A DNA stretch of 64,000 nucleotides from an uncultured archaeon (GTDB taxonomy: Archaea > Thermoplasmatota > Thermoplasmata > Thermoplasmatales > Thermoplasmataceae). The stretch is from the NCBI GenBank assembly GCA_000965745.1, contig CP009479.1, positions 630,457-694,456 on the forward strand, read 5' to 3'. Position 1 is the stretch's first letter; the number at the start of each line of letters is the position of its first letter. Of the stretch, positions 51,697-59,350 are shown one piece after another. The notes beneath the pieces are model-generated. The model saw only the letters and a program-made list of their open reading frames with translations. It did no database searches and was not told the DNA's origin. A program made the translations under genes and the position numbers.

Positions 51697-52587
51697 CTAC
51701 TTTTTATTCTCGTAATTTTCAAGCCAGTACCTGGCTATCTCTTCCCGTGTGGCAATCCACACATCCTTTTTTGAAAGCACGTAATCCAGGAACTTGACAA
51801 GCGCAGGGAATCTTCCAGGCCTTCCGGACACTCTTATGTGGAAAGCTGCAGACATCATCTTCGGGACCTCCCTGGACTCTTCATAGAGCACGTCAAACGT
51901 GTTAGTTATGTATTCAAGGAACTGGCTGCTTGTGGCAAATCTGTGCATGGGCGAAAGGAAGTGGAAATCATTTGCATCGGGGGTGTAGGGAACTATCAGA
52001 AGCCTGTTGTTCTTGTACTTATGCGGTAGATCATCATCATAGGAATCTGAATCGTAAATGAAATTGTCAAACTCTGCCAGAATGTCTATGGTGTTCTCGC
52101 TAGGTTCTCTTGCATAAAACCCTACAGGCTTTTTGCCCGTTATGCGCTCTATTGTCTCCACGGATTTTCTTATCTCTTCCCTCTCCTCTTCATACGTCAT
52201 CTTGAACGTCTCTGTCCACCTATAACCATGATCGCATATTTCATGGCCATCTGAGACGATCATTTTTGCTGCTGCAGGATTCACCTCCAGGGCTTTTGCA
52301 GCGGCATAGAATGTTGCTTTCACCTTTTTCTTCTTCAGCAGGTTAAGGATCCTCCAGATCCCGACTCTCTGCCCGTATTCATAAACCGTTTCCATTCCGA
52401 CATCTCTGGTGCCCATATCCACGGGACCGAATTCCCCTATGGATTCCACAACGCCATCCACAGGGTATGAATGCTCCCCTCCCTCTTCGTAGTTGAAAAC
52501 TAGTGACAGGGCCAGCGTCTTGCCATCGGGCCATTTGACATCAGGTGGATTCTGGCCATAACCGATAAAGTCTCTTTCATAGACCAT
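51697..52587 (-). CDS. polysaccharide-deacetylase-fold hydrolase (PuuE/allantoinase-like)
   Basis: 296 residues. FIGYGQNPPDVKWPDGK then LSLVFNYEEGGEHSYPVDG is the hallmark of the PuuE/imidase branch, in which the NodB Asp-Asp becomes Glu-Glu. HEICDHGYRW near residue 110 and the SENTIDILAEFDNFIYDSDSYDDDLPH segment complete the barrel. PuuE-type proteins open cyclic ureides or imides (allantoin, cyclic imides) without a classical zinc site. Here the role may be opening a cyclic imide or lactam from a degraded N-heterocycle. It is convergent with the SDR gene. Confidence 0.83.
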   Translation of the reverse strand: MVYERDFIGYGQNPPDVKWPDGKTLALSLVFNYEEGGEHSYPVDGVVESIGEFGPVDMGTRDVGMETVYEYGQRVGIWRILNLLKKKKVKATFYAAAKALEVNPAAAKMIVSDGHEICDHGYRWTETFKMTYEEEREEIRKSVETIERITGKKPVGFYAREPSENTIDILAEFDNFIYDSDSYDDDLPHKYKNNRLLIVPYTPDANDFHFLSPMHRFATSSQFLEYITNTFDVLYEESREVPKMMSAAFHIRVSGRPGRFPALVKFLDYVLSKKDVWIATREEIARYWLENYENKK

Positions 52588-52710
52588 GCGATCTAATGTT
52601 TTACATGCGATATGAATTTTTGTCCGAAAACTCCTAGAAAAATACCGGTGTTTTGAATAAAATGTCAGAAAAAATATGGTCTGGTTTAATTAACATGTGC
52701 TTAATTAATC

Positions 52711-53472
52711 ATGATTCCAATGATAGGCGAATTCAGGGAAAAAGTCAAGAGTTCCAGGGACCTCCTTGGACCCTTAGTGAGCATTTATGATCCGTCAGTT
52801 GCGGAGACTTTGTTGCCATTGCATCCAGATTTGCTGGTTGTGGACATGGAACATTCAGTTATTGATGTGAGGTCATTGCAGAGTATTGTAATGGCTTCCG
52901 GCGAGACGCCCATTCTTGCAAGAATAAGGGGGCTTGAAAAGAACGAGATTAAGAAAGTGCTTGACACCGGTGTGGCAGGCATCATAATACCCGGCATAAG
53001 GACTGTTGAGGAAGCCGAGCAGGCCGTCATGTTCTCAAAGCTGCCTCCAGAGGGAATAAGGGGAGCAGGTCCGGGAAGGGCATCCGGTTACGGATACCAA
53101 TTTCAGGATTACGCTGGAAAAGCAAACAAATCCCTTGTTATAATTCAGATAGAGACAAGGAAGGCATTCAGCGATCTGGAAGAAATTCTTTCCGTGAAGG
53201 GCCTGGATGGCTATTTCATCGGGCCAATGGATCTCTCCATAAGCCTTGGAATGGAATATTCATGGAACAATCCAACCTTCGTTGAGGCTATAGACAAAGT
53301 GGTCAGGGAAGGCAAGAAGAGAAACCTCATAAGTGGAATATACACCCCATTGAACGGAAAAGACTTCAAGAGAGTGAAAGAGAGGGGCTTCAACTTCATC
53401 ATGTTCGGGTCGGACAGGCAGGCAATGACCATAACCTACGAAAATTCACTGAACGGGTACAGGGACCTGTGA
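52711..53472 (+). CDS. HpcH/HpaI-family aldolase
   Basis: 253 residues; ATG 52711 or 52720. The TIM barrel shows LLVVDMEHSVIDVRSL (metal region and catalytic His), ILARIRG, VAGIIIPGIRTVEEAEQAV, GPGRASGYG, VIIQIETRKAF (Glu metal ligand) and FIGPMDLSISLG (Asp ligand). These class II-type pyruvate aldolases split 4-hydroxy-2-oxo acids to pyruvate or another oxo acid plus an aldehyde, typically the last step of aromatic ring breakdown. It gives the cluster a plausible exit into central metabolism. Confidence 0.88.
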   Translation: MIPMIGEFREKVKSSRDLLGPLVSIYDPSVAETLLPLHPDLLVVDMEHSVIDVRSLQSIVMASGETPILARIRGLEKNEIKKVLDTGVAGIIIPGIRTVEEAEQAVMFSKLPPEGIRGAGPGRASGYGYQFQDYAGKANKSLVIIQIETRKAFSDLEEILSVKGLDGYFIGPMDLSISLGMEYSWNNPTFVEAIDKVVREGKKRNLISGIYTPLNGKDFKRVKERGFNFIMFGSDRQAMTITYENSLNGYRDL

Positions 53473-53522
53473 GCCTTTAAGGCACGCACTGATAATAAAA
53501 TTTTTAAAAGGTGAGTAAAAAA

Positions 53523-55139
53523 CTACTCACCAAACTGTGTTCTTCTGTATATTTTTACGATTGCACCGGCGATGAGAAACAGTATCGCAAGCCCTATTCC
53601 GTATAATGCCCCGTTTGTAAGGGAATTGTCCGGAATTCCCGAAATCACGTATATTATCGCTACCGATGACATGGCAAACCCACCTGAGTATGCCACGTAG
53701 TACCTGCTTCTCATCATTCTGGGACTCTCTTCTTCAACGATTTCTGGCTTTTCATTCAGAATTATGAACAGAGAGATGAAAGAAATGCTCGCTGCCATAG
53801 CGAGGAGTACAAGGGGGATCTCATACATCATCGCCCTGCTTGTCAGAAAAGCTGACAGCAGCATTCCAAGGCCAAAGGACGAAAGCCCCAGGAACGTGAA
53901 ATTTATGAATATACGCTCCGGATGGGGATGCTTTAGCCTACCTCTTTTTATCCATCCAGTCACAGAGTACACCAGGAGGAACACCACAACAGCAGGTATC
54001 AGAAAGAAGAGCAGAACCTCCCAGTCAGGTATTATTACACCTGGTGTGAGCGCTCCCCATATTGAAAGCCCCATCATGTATATGAGACCAACAATCCCGA
54101 GGGAAACGGTGAGTGGCCTTTCAACCAGTTTAAGGCTGCTTCCACGATCCAGTATCGGCAGAAGGAGCAGATAGATAAGGGGCGCACCTCCAAACAGGAC
54201 TGTTCCCCAGAAAGTGCCTATTACTGATACCATGTTAAAGTCCATCGCCTTGTAGACAAACAGCAGGAACCACGGGGGGTATGGAGGTACTATCGAAGCA
54301 AGGGGGCTGCTCGGCGATACCTGCGGCAGTGGGGAGAAGAGCGCAGGGACATTCGAAATAAGTGTCAGCACTGATGGGATAAGCAATATCATGAAGAACA
54401 TGAAGAAGGTGAGCTCAACCATGTACAGTATGTTATACGGGTACCATGGCTTGTAATCCGGCTTCTCATGGTCTATCAATGGAGCTTTGAACTCTTTTTT
54501 GGTGATCTTGGGCATGATGGTGTTGAACTCCGCAATTATGAAATGTACCATGAAGAGCACGCCAATAAGTGCTGTCAGAACAATGTGCCATCCAAGCATC
54601 CTTTGAAACAGTGACAATGCCGTGCCATCCCCGAAAAAGATCCTCTCTATGTATCCACCAATAAGTGGGGCTCCCTGGGCAATACCCCTGCCAACATCAG
54701 TTGCGTCTGCTGACAGGACATCCCCGCTCATGGAATACCCGAAGAACCCTACTCCTATTGTAAGCAGAAGGAGCAGAATACCGGTAAACCATTGCGTCAT
54801 CCTCGGCTTTTTGAAGGCTCCCACAAAGAGATTTCTCAGAAGATGCGCATAAAGAAGCACAATCATTGCATAGGCGCCGTAAAGGTGGGTGGTAAGTATC
54901 ACTGAACCAAAAGGCGTGGAATTAAGAAAATTCGTTGTGCTGCCATACGCATTTGCAGGCTGATAGTAGAACAGTATAACCAGGCCAGTCAGAGCCTCAT
55001 AAAGAAAAGCTATTGTAACCAGCGCACCCGTCCAGTACCATATTCCACCCTTTTTCCTCATGTAGTCAGGAACCCTTCTTGGTATCGGCTGGGGGTCATT
55101 CATCATTTTTACAAAAACAGGATCATTCTTTTCTGTCAT
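53523..55139 (-). CDS. cytochrome b (bc1/b6f type) with long C-terminal membrane region
   Basis: 538 residues, longer than mitochondrial cytochrome b (about 380). Haem-ligand His residues are visible in the paired helices: THLYGAYAMIVLLYAHLLRN and GWHIVLTALIGVLFMVHF. The Qo-site PEWY motif is replaced by PPWF in PYPPWFLLFVYKAMD. After the second domain, several extra helices follow to the C-terminus. It should oxidise the membrane quinol and reduce the Rieske protein encoded immediately upstream (gap 10 bp). It is the last gene of the cupredoxin-Rieske-cytochrome b operon. Confidence 0.9.
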   Translation of the reverse strand: MTEKNDPVFVKMMNDPQPIPRRVPDYMRKKGGIWYWTGALVTIAFLYEALTGLVILFYYQPANAYGSTTNFLNSTPFGSVILTTHLYGAYAMIVLLYAHLLRNLFVGAFKKPRMTQWFTGILLLLLTIGVGFFGYSMSGDVLSADATDVGRGIAQGAPLIGGYIERIFFGDGTALSLFQRMLGWHIVLTALIGVLFMVHFIIAEFNTIMPKITKKEFKAPLIDHEKPDYKPWYPYNILYMVELTFFMFFMILLIPSVLTLISNVPALFSPLPQVSPSSPLASIVPPYPPWFLLFVYKAMDFNMVSVIGTFWGTVLFGGAPLIYLLLLPILDRGSSLKLVERPLTVSLGIVGLIYMMGLSIWGALTPGVIIPDWEVLLFFLIPAVVVFLLVYSVTGWIKRGRLKHPHPERIFINFTFLGLSSFGLGMLLSAFLTSRAMMYEIPLVLLAMAASISFISLFIILNEKPEIVEEESPRMMRSRYYVAYSGGFAMSSVAIIYVISGIPDNSLTNGALYGIGLAILFLIAGAIVKIYRRTQFGE

Positions 55140-55149
55140 TTCTTGCCTC

Positions 55150-55911
55150 CTACTTTGGTGTCCCCGAATTAGATACCTGAGTTTGCGTGTCCGACGACAG
55201 GGGGGAGTTTCCTTTCAGGTCATCTGTCTGGCCATAAATCGTTGGCCCAACCATCGACACTGCCTTGTATGTATCTGAAGTTGAATCATAGTTCAGGACA
55301 ATATTCGGAAGAGGTTTCTGCGTGGGCCCGCTTAATATGCCGAATCCGTTTAGCGGATCATAAGTGCTGCCATGGCAATTGCAGTGAACAAAGCCTTTGT
55401 TGCTCGCCCCGGAATAAGAAGTCCCGGGAATGCTGGATCCTGGCTTGTAGAAGTGAATCATAGGGGGTACGCAACCCAGATGTTCACAGATTGCGCTGGC
55501 TGCAACCACAGATTTGTACGGCCCAACCCCGCCTGGAGACTGGAATTTCTTGCCTGAGGAAGGGACTGACACATTTACCGATTTTACTTCAACATCTCTG
55601 TTGCTGGAATCTCCCATTCTGAGGAGAAAATTTGGCTCTCCCTGAAGAGGATATTCGAAAAGCACAACTGACGGATCGTTTACCTTGATGTCTGAGGTAG
55701 ACACCGGCTGCCCCGACGCCGAATTCACGAGTGTCAGGGACGGGAAACCTGTTATACCCACATCTTTTGGTATTATGTTCTGAACAAGCCCCCTGCCGAC
55801 TCCCCCTACAGCTGCTGCTACAGCTACTACGGACATGGCCTTTAAGAAATTTCGTTTGGAAGGATCCCGTATCTCTATGTCAACAGGATTCTCCTTCACA
55901 TTTTCATCCAT
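55150..55911 (-). CDS. Rieske [2Fe-2S] protein
   Basis: 253 residues. Cluster motifs CEHLGC (box 1) and CNCHGSTYD (box 2) are intact. An N-terminal SKRNFLKAMSV followed by a hydrophobic helix resembles a twin-arginine signal in which the first Arg is Lys, and would anchor the protein with its cluster outside. Disulfide-forming Cys residues are also in the two boxes. It accepts electrons from the quinol oxidised by cytochrome b and passes them to a periplasmic-side carrier, probably the cupredoxin. Its ATG lies 16 bp after the cupredoxin stop codon on the minus strand. Confidence 0.92.
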   Translation of the reverse strand: MDENVKENPVDIEIRDPSKRNFLKAMSVVAVAAAVGGVGRGLVQNIIPKDVGITGFPSLTLVNSASGQPVSTSDIKVNDPSVVLFEYPLQGEPNFLLRMGDSSNRDVEVKSVNVSVPSSGKKFQSPGGVGPYKSVVAASAICEHLGCVPPMIHFYKPGSSIPGTSYSGASNKGFVHCNCHGSTYDPLNGFGILSGPTQKPLPNIVLNYDSTSDTYKAVSMVGPTIYGQTDDLKGNSPLSSDTQTQVSNSGTPK

Positions 55912-55927
55912 TGAGACATGCCTCCGA

Positions 55928-57145
55928 TTACTGTGCGAATACTGTACCGGTCATCCATCCCGGAGTTGACATCGCACCGTTCCATCCAGCATTGCCGGAA
56001 CCACAAGCTGCTTCACACTGCCACGTGTAGCTTCCTGAATTGAGAGTGAACGAAGTCTGTATCACGCTTGATGGTGTGACAGGTATGTTGATCACTGTGC
56101 TTGCCCCACTCAGGAGAGTGAATGTGTGGGCGATGTTCGTGTCAGGAACATTTGAGACAGGGGCAGTTCCATTCACTACTATCCCATTGGATCCCTGGCT
56201 CGAATTGACGTTGGTCTCATTTACTATAGTGATCTGGTTGTTCGTAGTTCCAGTTACGTTTGCGTATGTAGCTGCTGTATCGGCTGGCCCATCATCATAG
56301 TTAACTATTGTGGCAACTATCTTCTTTCCTGCTGGGAGTGTTATGTTCTCTGTCGATACCAGCTTTCCATTGTCAAGCACGTAGTAAGCCGGCTGATCTG
56401 TTACTGTGTTGTTAAACCAGTTGCTGGTGGATATGAGAAGTGTGAGTGAGTAGTAGTTCTGTGCCGGAACTGAGCTGGAGACATATACTGCACCGGTCAT
56501 CCATCCCGGAGTTGACATCGCACCGTTCCATCCAGCATTGCCGGAACCACAAGCTGCTTCACACTGCCACGTGTAGCTTCCTGAATTGAGAGTGAAGGAT
56601 GCCTGAATTGTGGATGACGGTGTTATGGGAAGGTTAACGACCTCCTTTGTACCACTGAATACTGTGAATGTATGGGCAATATTCGAATCGGGAACATGGG
56701 TGACTGTCTGGCTTCCGGATACGCTTATTCCGTTTCCGCTGTAGCTTGAATTTATATTTGTCTCATTGAAAATTGTCATTTCATTGTTCGTAGTTCCGGT
56801 GACGTTTGCATAGGCTTGGGCTGTTGTTGCTGGCCCATCATCATAATTGATTATGGTCAAATCAATCTGAGTGTTTGACGGAAGCGTTATGTTGGCAGAC
56901 GATTGCAGCTGTCCGTCATTCAGAACATAAAAGGCTGGCTGATCTCCTACAGTGCTGTTATAGATGTTGCTTGTTGTTATTACCAAGGTAAGGGAATATG
57001 GTGCAACAGTGGCTGGCTGACTGTTGCCGGGATTTCCCGGACCTTTGGCGCTCTGGCTGATTTCCTGATCATAGACGGCTCCTATGGAGATGCCGCCTAT
57101 GATTATAACAGCGGCTATTAAAGCATATAGTACATTATCTTGCAT
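55928..57145 (-). CDS. membrane-anchored protein with two tandem cupredoxin domains
   Basis: 405 residues: one N-terminal helix (5-25) and two very similar domains of about 170 residues each, separated by YVSSSVPAQNYYSL. Each domain has NIAHTFT with a likely His ligand and a QCEAACGSGNAGWNGAM motif with C-x3-C as in CuA or blue copper centres, though the usual second His is replaced. A Met in STPGWM may complete the site. Probably a surface electron carrier between the Rieske protein and a terminal oxidase. The domains share a 105-bp identical DNA stretch. First gene of the respiratory operon. Confidence 0.8.
   Translation of the reverse strand: MQDNVLYALIAAVIIIGGISIGAVYDQEISQSAKGPGNPGNSQPATVAPYSLTLVITTSNIYNSTVGDQPAFYVLNDGQLQSSANITLPSNTQIDLTIINYDDGPATTAQAYANVTGTTNNEMTIFNETNINSSYSGNGISVSGSQTVTHVPDSNIAHTFTVFSGTKEVVNLPITPSSTIQASFTLNSGSYTWQCEAACGSGNAGWNGAMSTPGWMTGAVYVSSSVPAQNYYSLTLLISTSNWFNNTVTDQPAYYVLDNGKLVSTENITLPAGKKIVATIVNYDDGPADTAATYANVTGTTNNQITIVNETNVNSSQGSNGIVVNGTAPVSNVPDTNIAHTFTLLSGASTVINIPVTPSSVIQTSFTLNSGSYTWQCEAACGSGNAGWNGAMSTPGWMTGTVFAQ
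55946..56050 (-). repeat. 105-bp direct repeat, copy A (within cupredoxin gene)
   Basis: Identical by eye to 56492-56596. It encodes the end of domain 2, from the LNSGSYTWQCEAACG strand to the GWM ligand. The identity extends through synonymous positions, which points to recent duplication or gene conversion. Confidence 0.85.
56492..56596 (-). repeat. 105-bp direct repeat, copy B (within cupredoxin gene)
   Basis: Partner of 55946-56050, encoding the corresponding end of domain 1. Flanking sequence diverges at once on both sides, which bounds the conversion tract or conserved block. Confidence 0.85.
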
Positions 57146-57574
57146 ACCGATACGCTAATGATCTTCGGGTGTGAAAAAAGGGGTTCCTAAAATATTAGTA
57201 CTTCCTACAAAGGACAAGAGAGTTACTATCAAGTCAGCGACTGTCTTGAGACTTATTTTCATTCACATGTTAAACCTTATATTTAAGGCTTCAGTTGAAA
57301 AAAGTGCATGGAAAATCACTCTTTTAGGCTATTTTGACTTAGAAACCATTTCAGGAAGAACCACAGATTAAAATACAATTATTAGGCAGGAATTTGCTAG
57401 TTCCAAAGTTCGTGCGTTTTCTCCTCAGAATCCTAGTTTCAGAGGATCTTGCAGCTATTCTGCAATGTCCCAACAAAAAACAGGAAGATATGCATGCCTT
57501 CAGGAGGCATTGTTTCAGGCAATTTTAAGAGAATGAACAAAAAAGGAGGGTATTTAACCCATATCTCGTAAGAG
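57146..57574. other. intergenic region upstream of respiratory operon
   Basis: 429 bp with no supported gene. A 66-codon frame at 57171-57371 has no family-like pattern. The region should hold the cupredoxin operon promoter near its left end and the aminotransferase terminator near its right end. Confidence 0.45.
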
Positions 57575-58717
57575 TTAAGACACATCCTTTAATAGATAGT
57601 CCTCAAAACGGTCAATTCCCGTTTCAAGCGTTTCCTTCGTGCCCGAAAATGATATCCTAACGCGGTGTTCTCCCTGATCCCCGAACGCTGTGCCTGGGAG
57701 CAGGGCAACATCGTATTTATTCAAAAGCCCCTTAGCCAGGTCCCCCGCTTCCACATTTTTGTCGTATGTGGGGAAAGCATAGAATGCTCCCTCCATTGGG
57801 CCACACTCAACACCCTCAATCTCGTTGAGCCTCTTGTATACAAAATCCCTCTTTTCCCGGAACTCGTCCCTGAATTTCTTTATGAACCCGTCTCCGTTCT
57901 CAAGAGCATATGCAGAAGCCTTCTGTATGAAAGGGGGGGCGCATGTGTACGTGTGCTCAATCACTCTTGCCATGTTCTTAATGATATCTTCACCTGCCAC
58001 AGTGTATCCTGATCTCCAGCCTGTCATTGAGTAGCTTTTCGACAACGTGAAAATGCTTATGACATGTTCTGGCGCATCTTCCAAGGAGCCAATTGAAACA
58101 TGCTTCTTCTCGTATACCAGATCTTCGTATGCTTCATCACTAATGATCTTGAAATTGTGTTCCTTTGCAAGCTCAATAAGCTCCTCCAGACTTTTTCTTT
58201 CCAGAACTCTTCCTGTAGGATTGGATGGAGTATTGAGGAAGACAGCAGAGGTGTCAGGCGTTATCTTCTCTTCGATTTTGGAAACATCCAGTGAGTTATC
58301 TTCCGAAAGGTTGTACACGACCGGTTCAAATCCGGCAAGTTTTGCAGGATCTCCATAAAAATAACCGGGATCAGGCATGAGGATTTCCCTCTTCTTCCCC
58401 GCAATTGCCAGCATTGCGGCGTATATTGCCTGCTTTGATGTCATGAAAATTGTATTTTTGATCTCTGCATTGATGGAATTCTTCTTTGAAGTCTTGTTCA
58501 CAACTGCATTCCTGAAGTCTGCTATTCCATAGGAAGAAGTGTAGTGCGTGTTTCCATTCAGCATCTCCCTGTTTGCAACGTCTATTATCTCCTTTGGGGT
58601 ATCATACATTGGCTCCCCTATTGCGAGGGATATAAGCTTGTCCCCCCGTGCCAGCCTTTCAAGGACAATATTCACTACTTCAAGGGATGGTGACCCTTCG
58701 AGCTCACTGACATACAT
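57575..58717 (-). CDS. class I/II aminotransferase
   Basis: 380 residues from ATG 58717; upstream in-frame ATG codons at 58735 and 58771 lie before or in the TATA-like TTTTATAAT at about 58736-58747, so this start is preferred. ISLAIGEPMYDTPKEII near residue 22, NTPSNPTGRVLERKSL near 162, IISDEAYEDLVY near 190 and the PLP Lys in IFTLSKSYSMTGWRSGY near 225 identify the family. The C-terminal HRVRISFSGT has the substrate-binding Arg. Amino-donor specificity is unknown. It is divergent from the AhpD-like gene. Confidence 0.88.
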   Translation of the reverse strand: MYVSELEGSPSLEVVNIVLERLARGDKLISLAIGEPMYDTPKEIIDVANREMLNGNTHYTSSYGIADFRNAVVNKTSKKNSINAEIKNTIFMTSKQAIYAAMLAIAGKKREILMPDPGYFYGDPAKLAGFEPVVYNLSEDNSLDVSKIEEKITPDTSAVFLNTPSNPTGRVLERKSLEELIELAKEHNFKIISDEAYEDLVYEKKHVSIGSLEDAPEHVISIFTLSKSYSMTGWRSGYTVAGEDIIKNMARVIEHTYTCAPPFIQKASAYALENGDGFIKKFRDEFREKRDFVYKRLNEIEGVECGPMEGAFYAFPTYDKNVEAGDLAKGLLNKYDVALLPGTAFGDQGEHRVRISFSGTKETLETGIDRFEDYLLKDVS

Positions 58718-58833
58718 GGTTTGAAGATATGGCATTTTTATTATAAAACAATTCGAGTCATTATCTATCATGCCTTTGCCAGAGAATTTCCCTGAAAATT
58801 AATCATCTTTTCTAGCTTCACCAAGGGATAGTA

Positions 58834-59298
58834 TTGAAAGGAACGCGAATTGACTACGGAAGCATAGAGCCTGAAGCAAGAAAGATCATATCACTTATTT
58901 CCAGATACGTGCGGAATTCCACACTGGAGCCTAAATTAGTGGAGCTTGTAAGGATCAGGGTCTCACAGATTAATGGGTGCGCGTTCTGCATTGACATGCA
59001 CACACAGAATGCAAGGGCTGCAGGGGAAACAGAACAGAGATTGTATTGTCTCAGTGCGTGGGTAGATTCTCCATTCTACAGCGAAAGAGAGAAAACCGCC
59101 CTGGAATTCGCCGAATATCTTTCGGATATTGGCAGGTCCGGAATTCCTGACCACCTCTACCACAGGGTTCTCTCCCAATTCAATGAAAATGAGTACATAG
59201 CAATAGTCATGCTTGTCAACGAGATAAGCAGCTGGAACAGGCTTTCCATCTCTTGCGGTGCAACATCCGGAATGTATAAGGGAAAGAACACTGTTTGA
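58834..59298 (+). CDS. AhpD/carboxymuconolactone-decarboxylase-family protein
   Basis: 154 residues from a TTG start; no ATG or GTG is available. The AhpD-like redox motif is complete: C49-x2-C52-x3-H56 in NGCAFCIDMHTQ. This places it with the alkylhydroperoxidase AhpD group rather than the non-redox decarboxylases. It may reduce peroxides or serve as a thiol-disulfide partner. The gene ends about 50 bp before the start of the next gene, and the TATA of that gene lies between them. Confidence 0.8.
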   Translation: MKGTRIDYGSIEPEARKIISLISRYVRNSTLEPKLVELVRIRVSQINGCAFCIDMHTQNARAAGETEQRLYCLSAWVDSPFYSEREKTALEFAEYLSDIGRSGIPDHLYHRVLSQFNENEYIAIVMLVNEISSWNRLSISCGATSGMYKGKNTV

Positions 59299-59321
59299 CT
59301 GGATTCCATTCAGAAATCCAA

Positions 59322-59330
59322 TTTATAATA
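59322..59330 (+). promoter_or_regulatory. TATA element for OYE-type gene 59351
   Basis: TTTATAATA is centred 25 bp before ATG 59351 and decides against a longer frame beginning at 59258 inside the preceding gene. Confidence 0.55.
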
Positions 59331-59350
59331 CTAAATGCGATAACCGGTGT

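Noticed and set aside
57171-57371. 66-codon plus-strand frame upstream of the aminotransferase
   Set aside because: Low-complexity translation with no conserved motif or convincing promoter spacing; likely chance.
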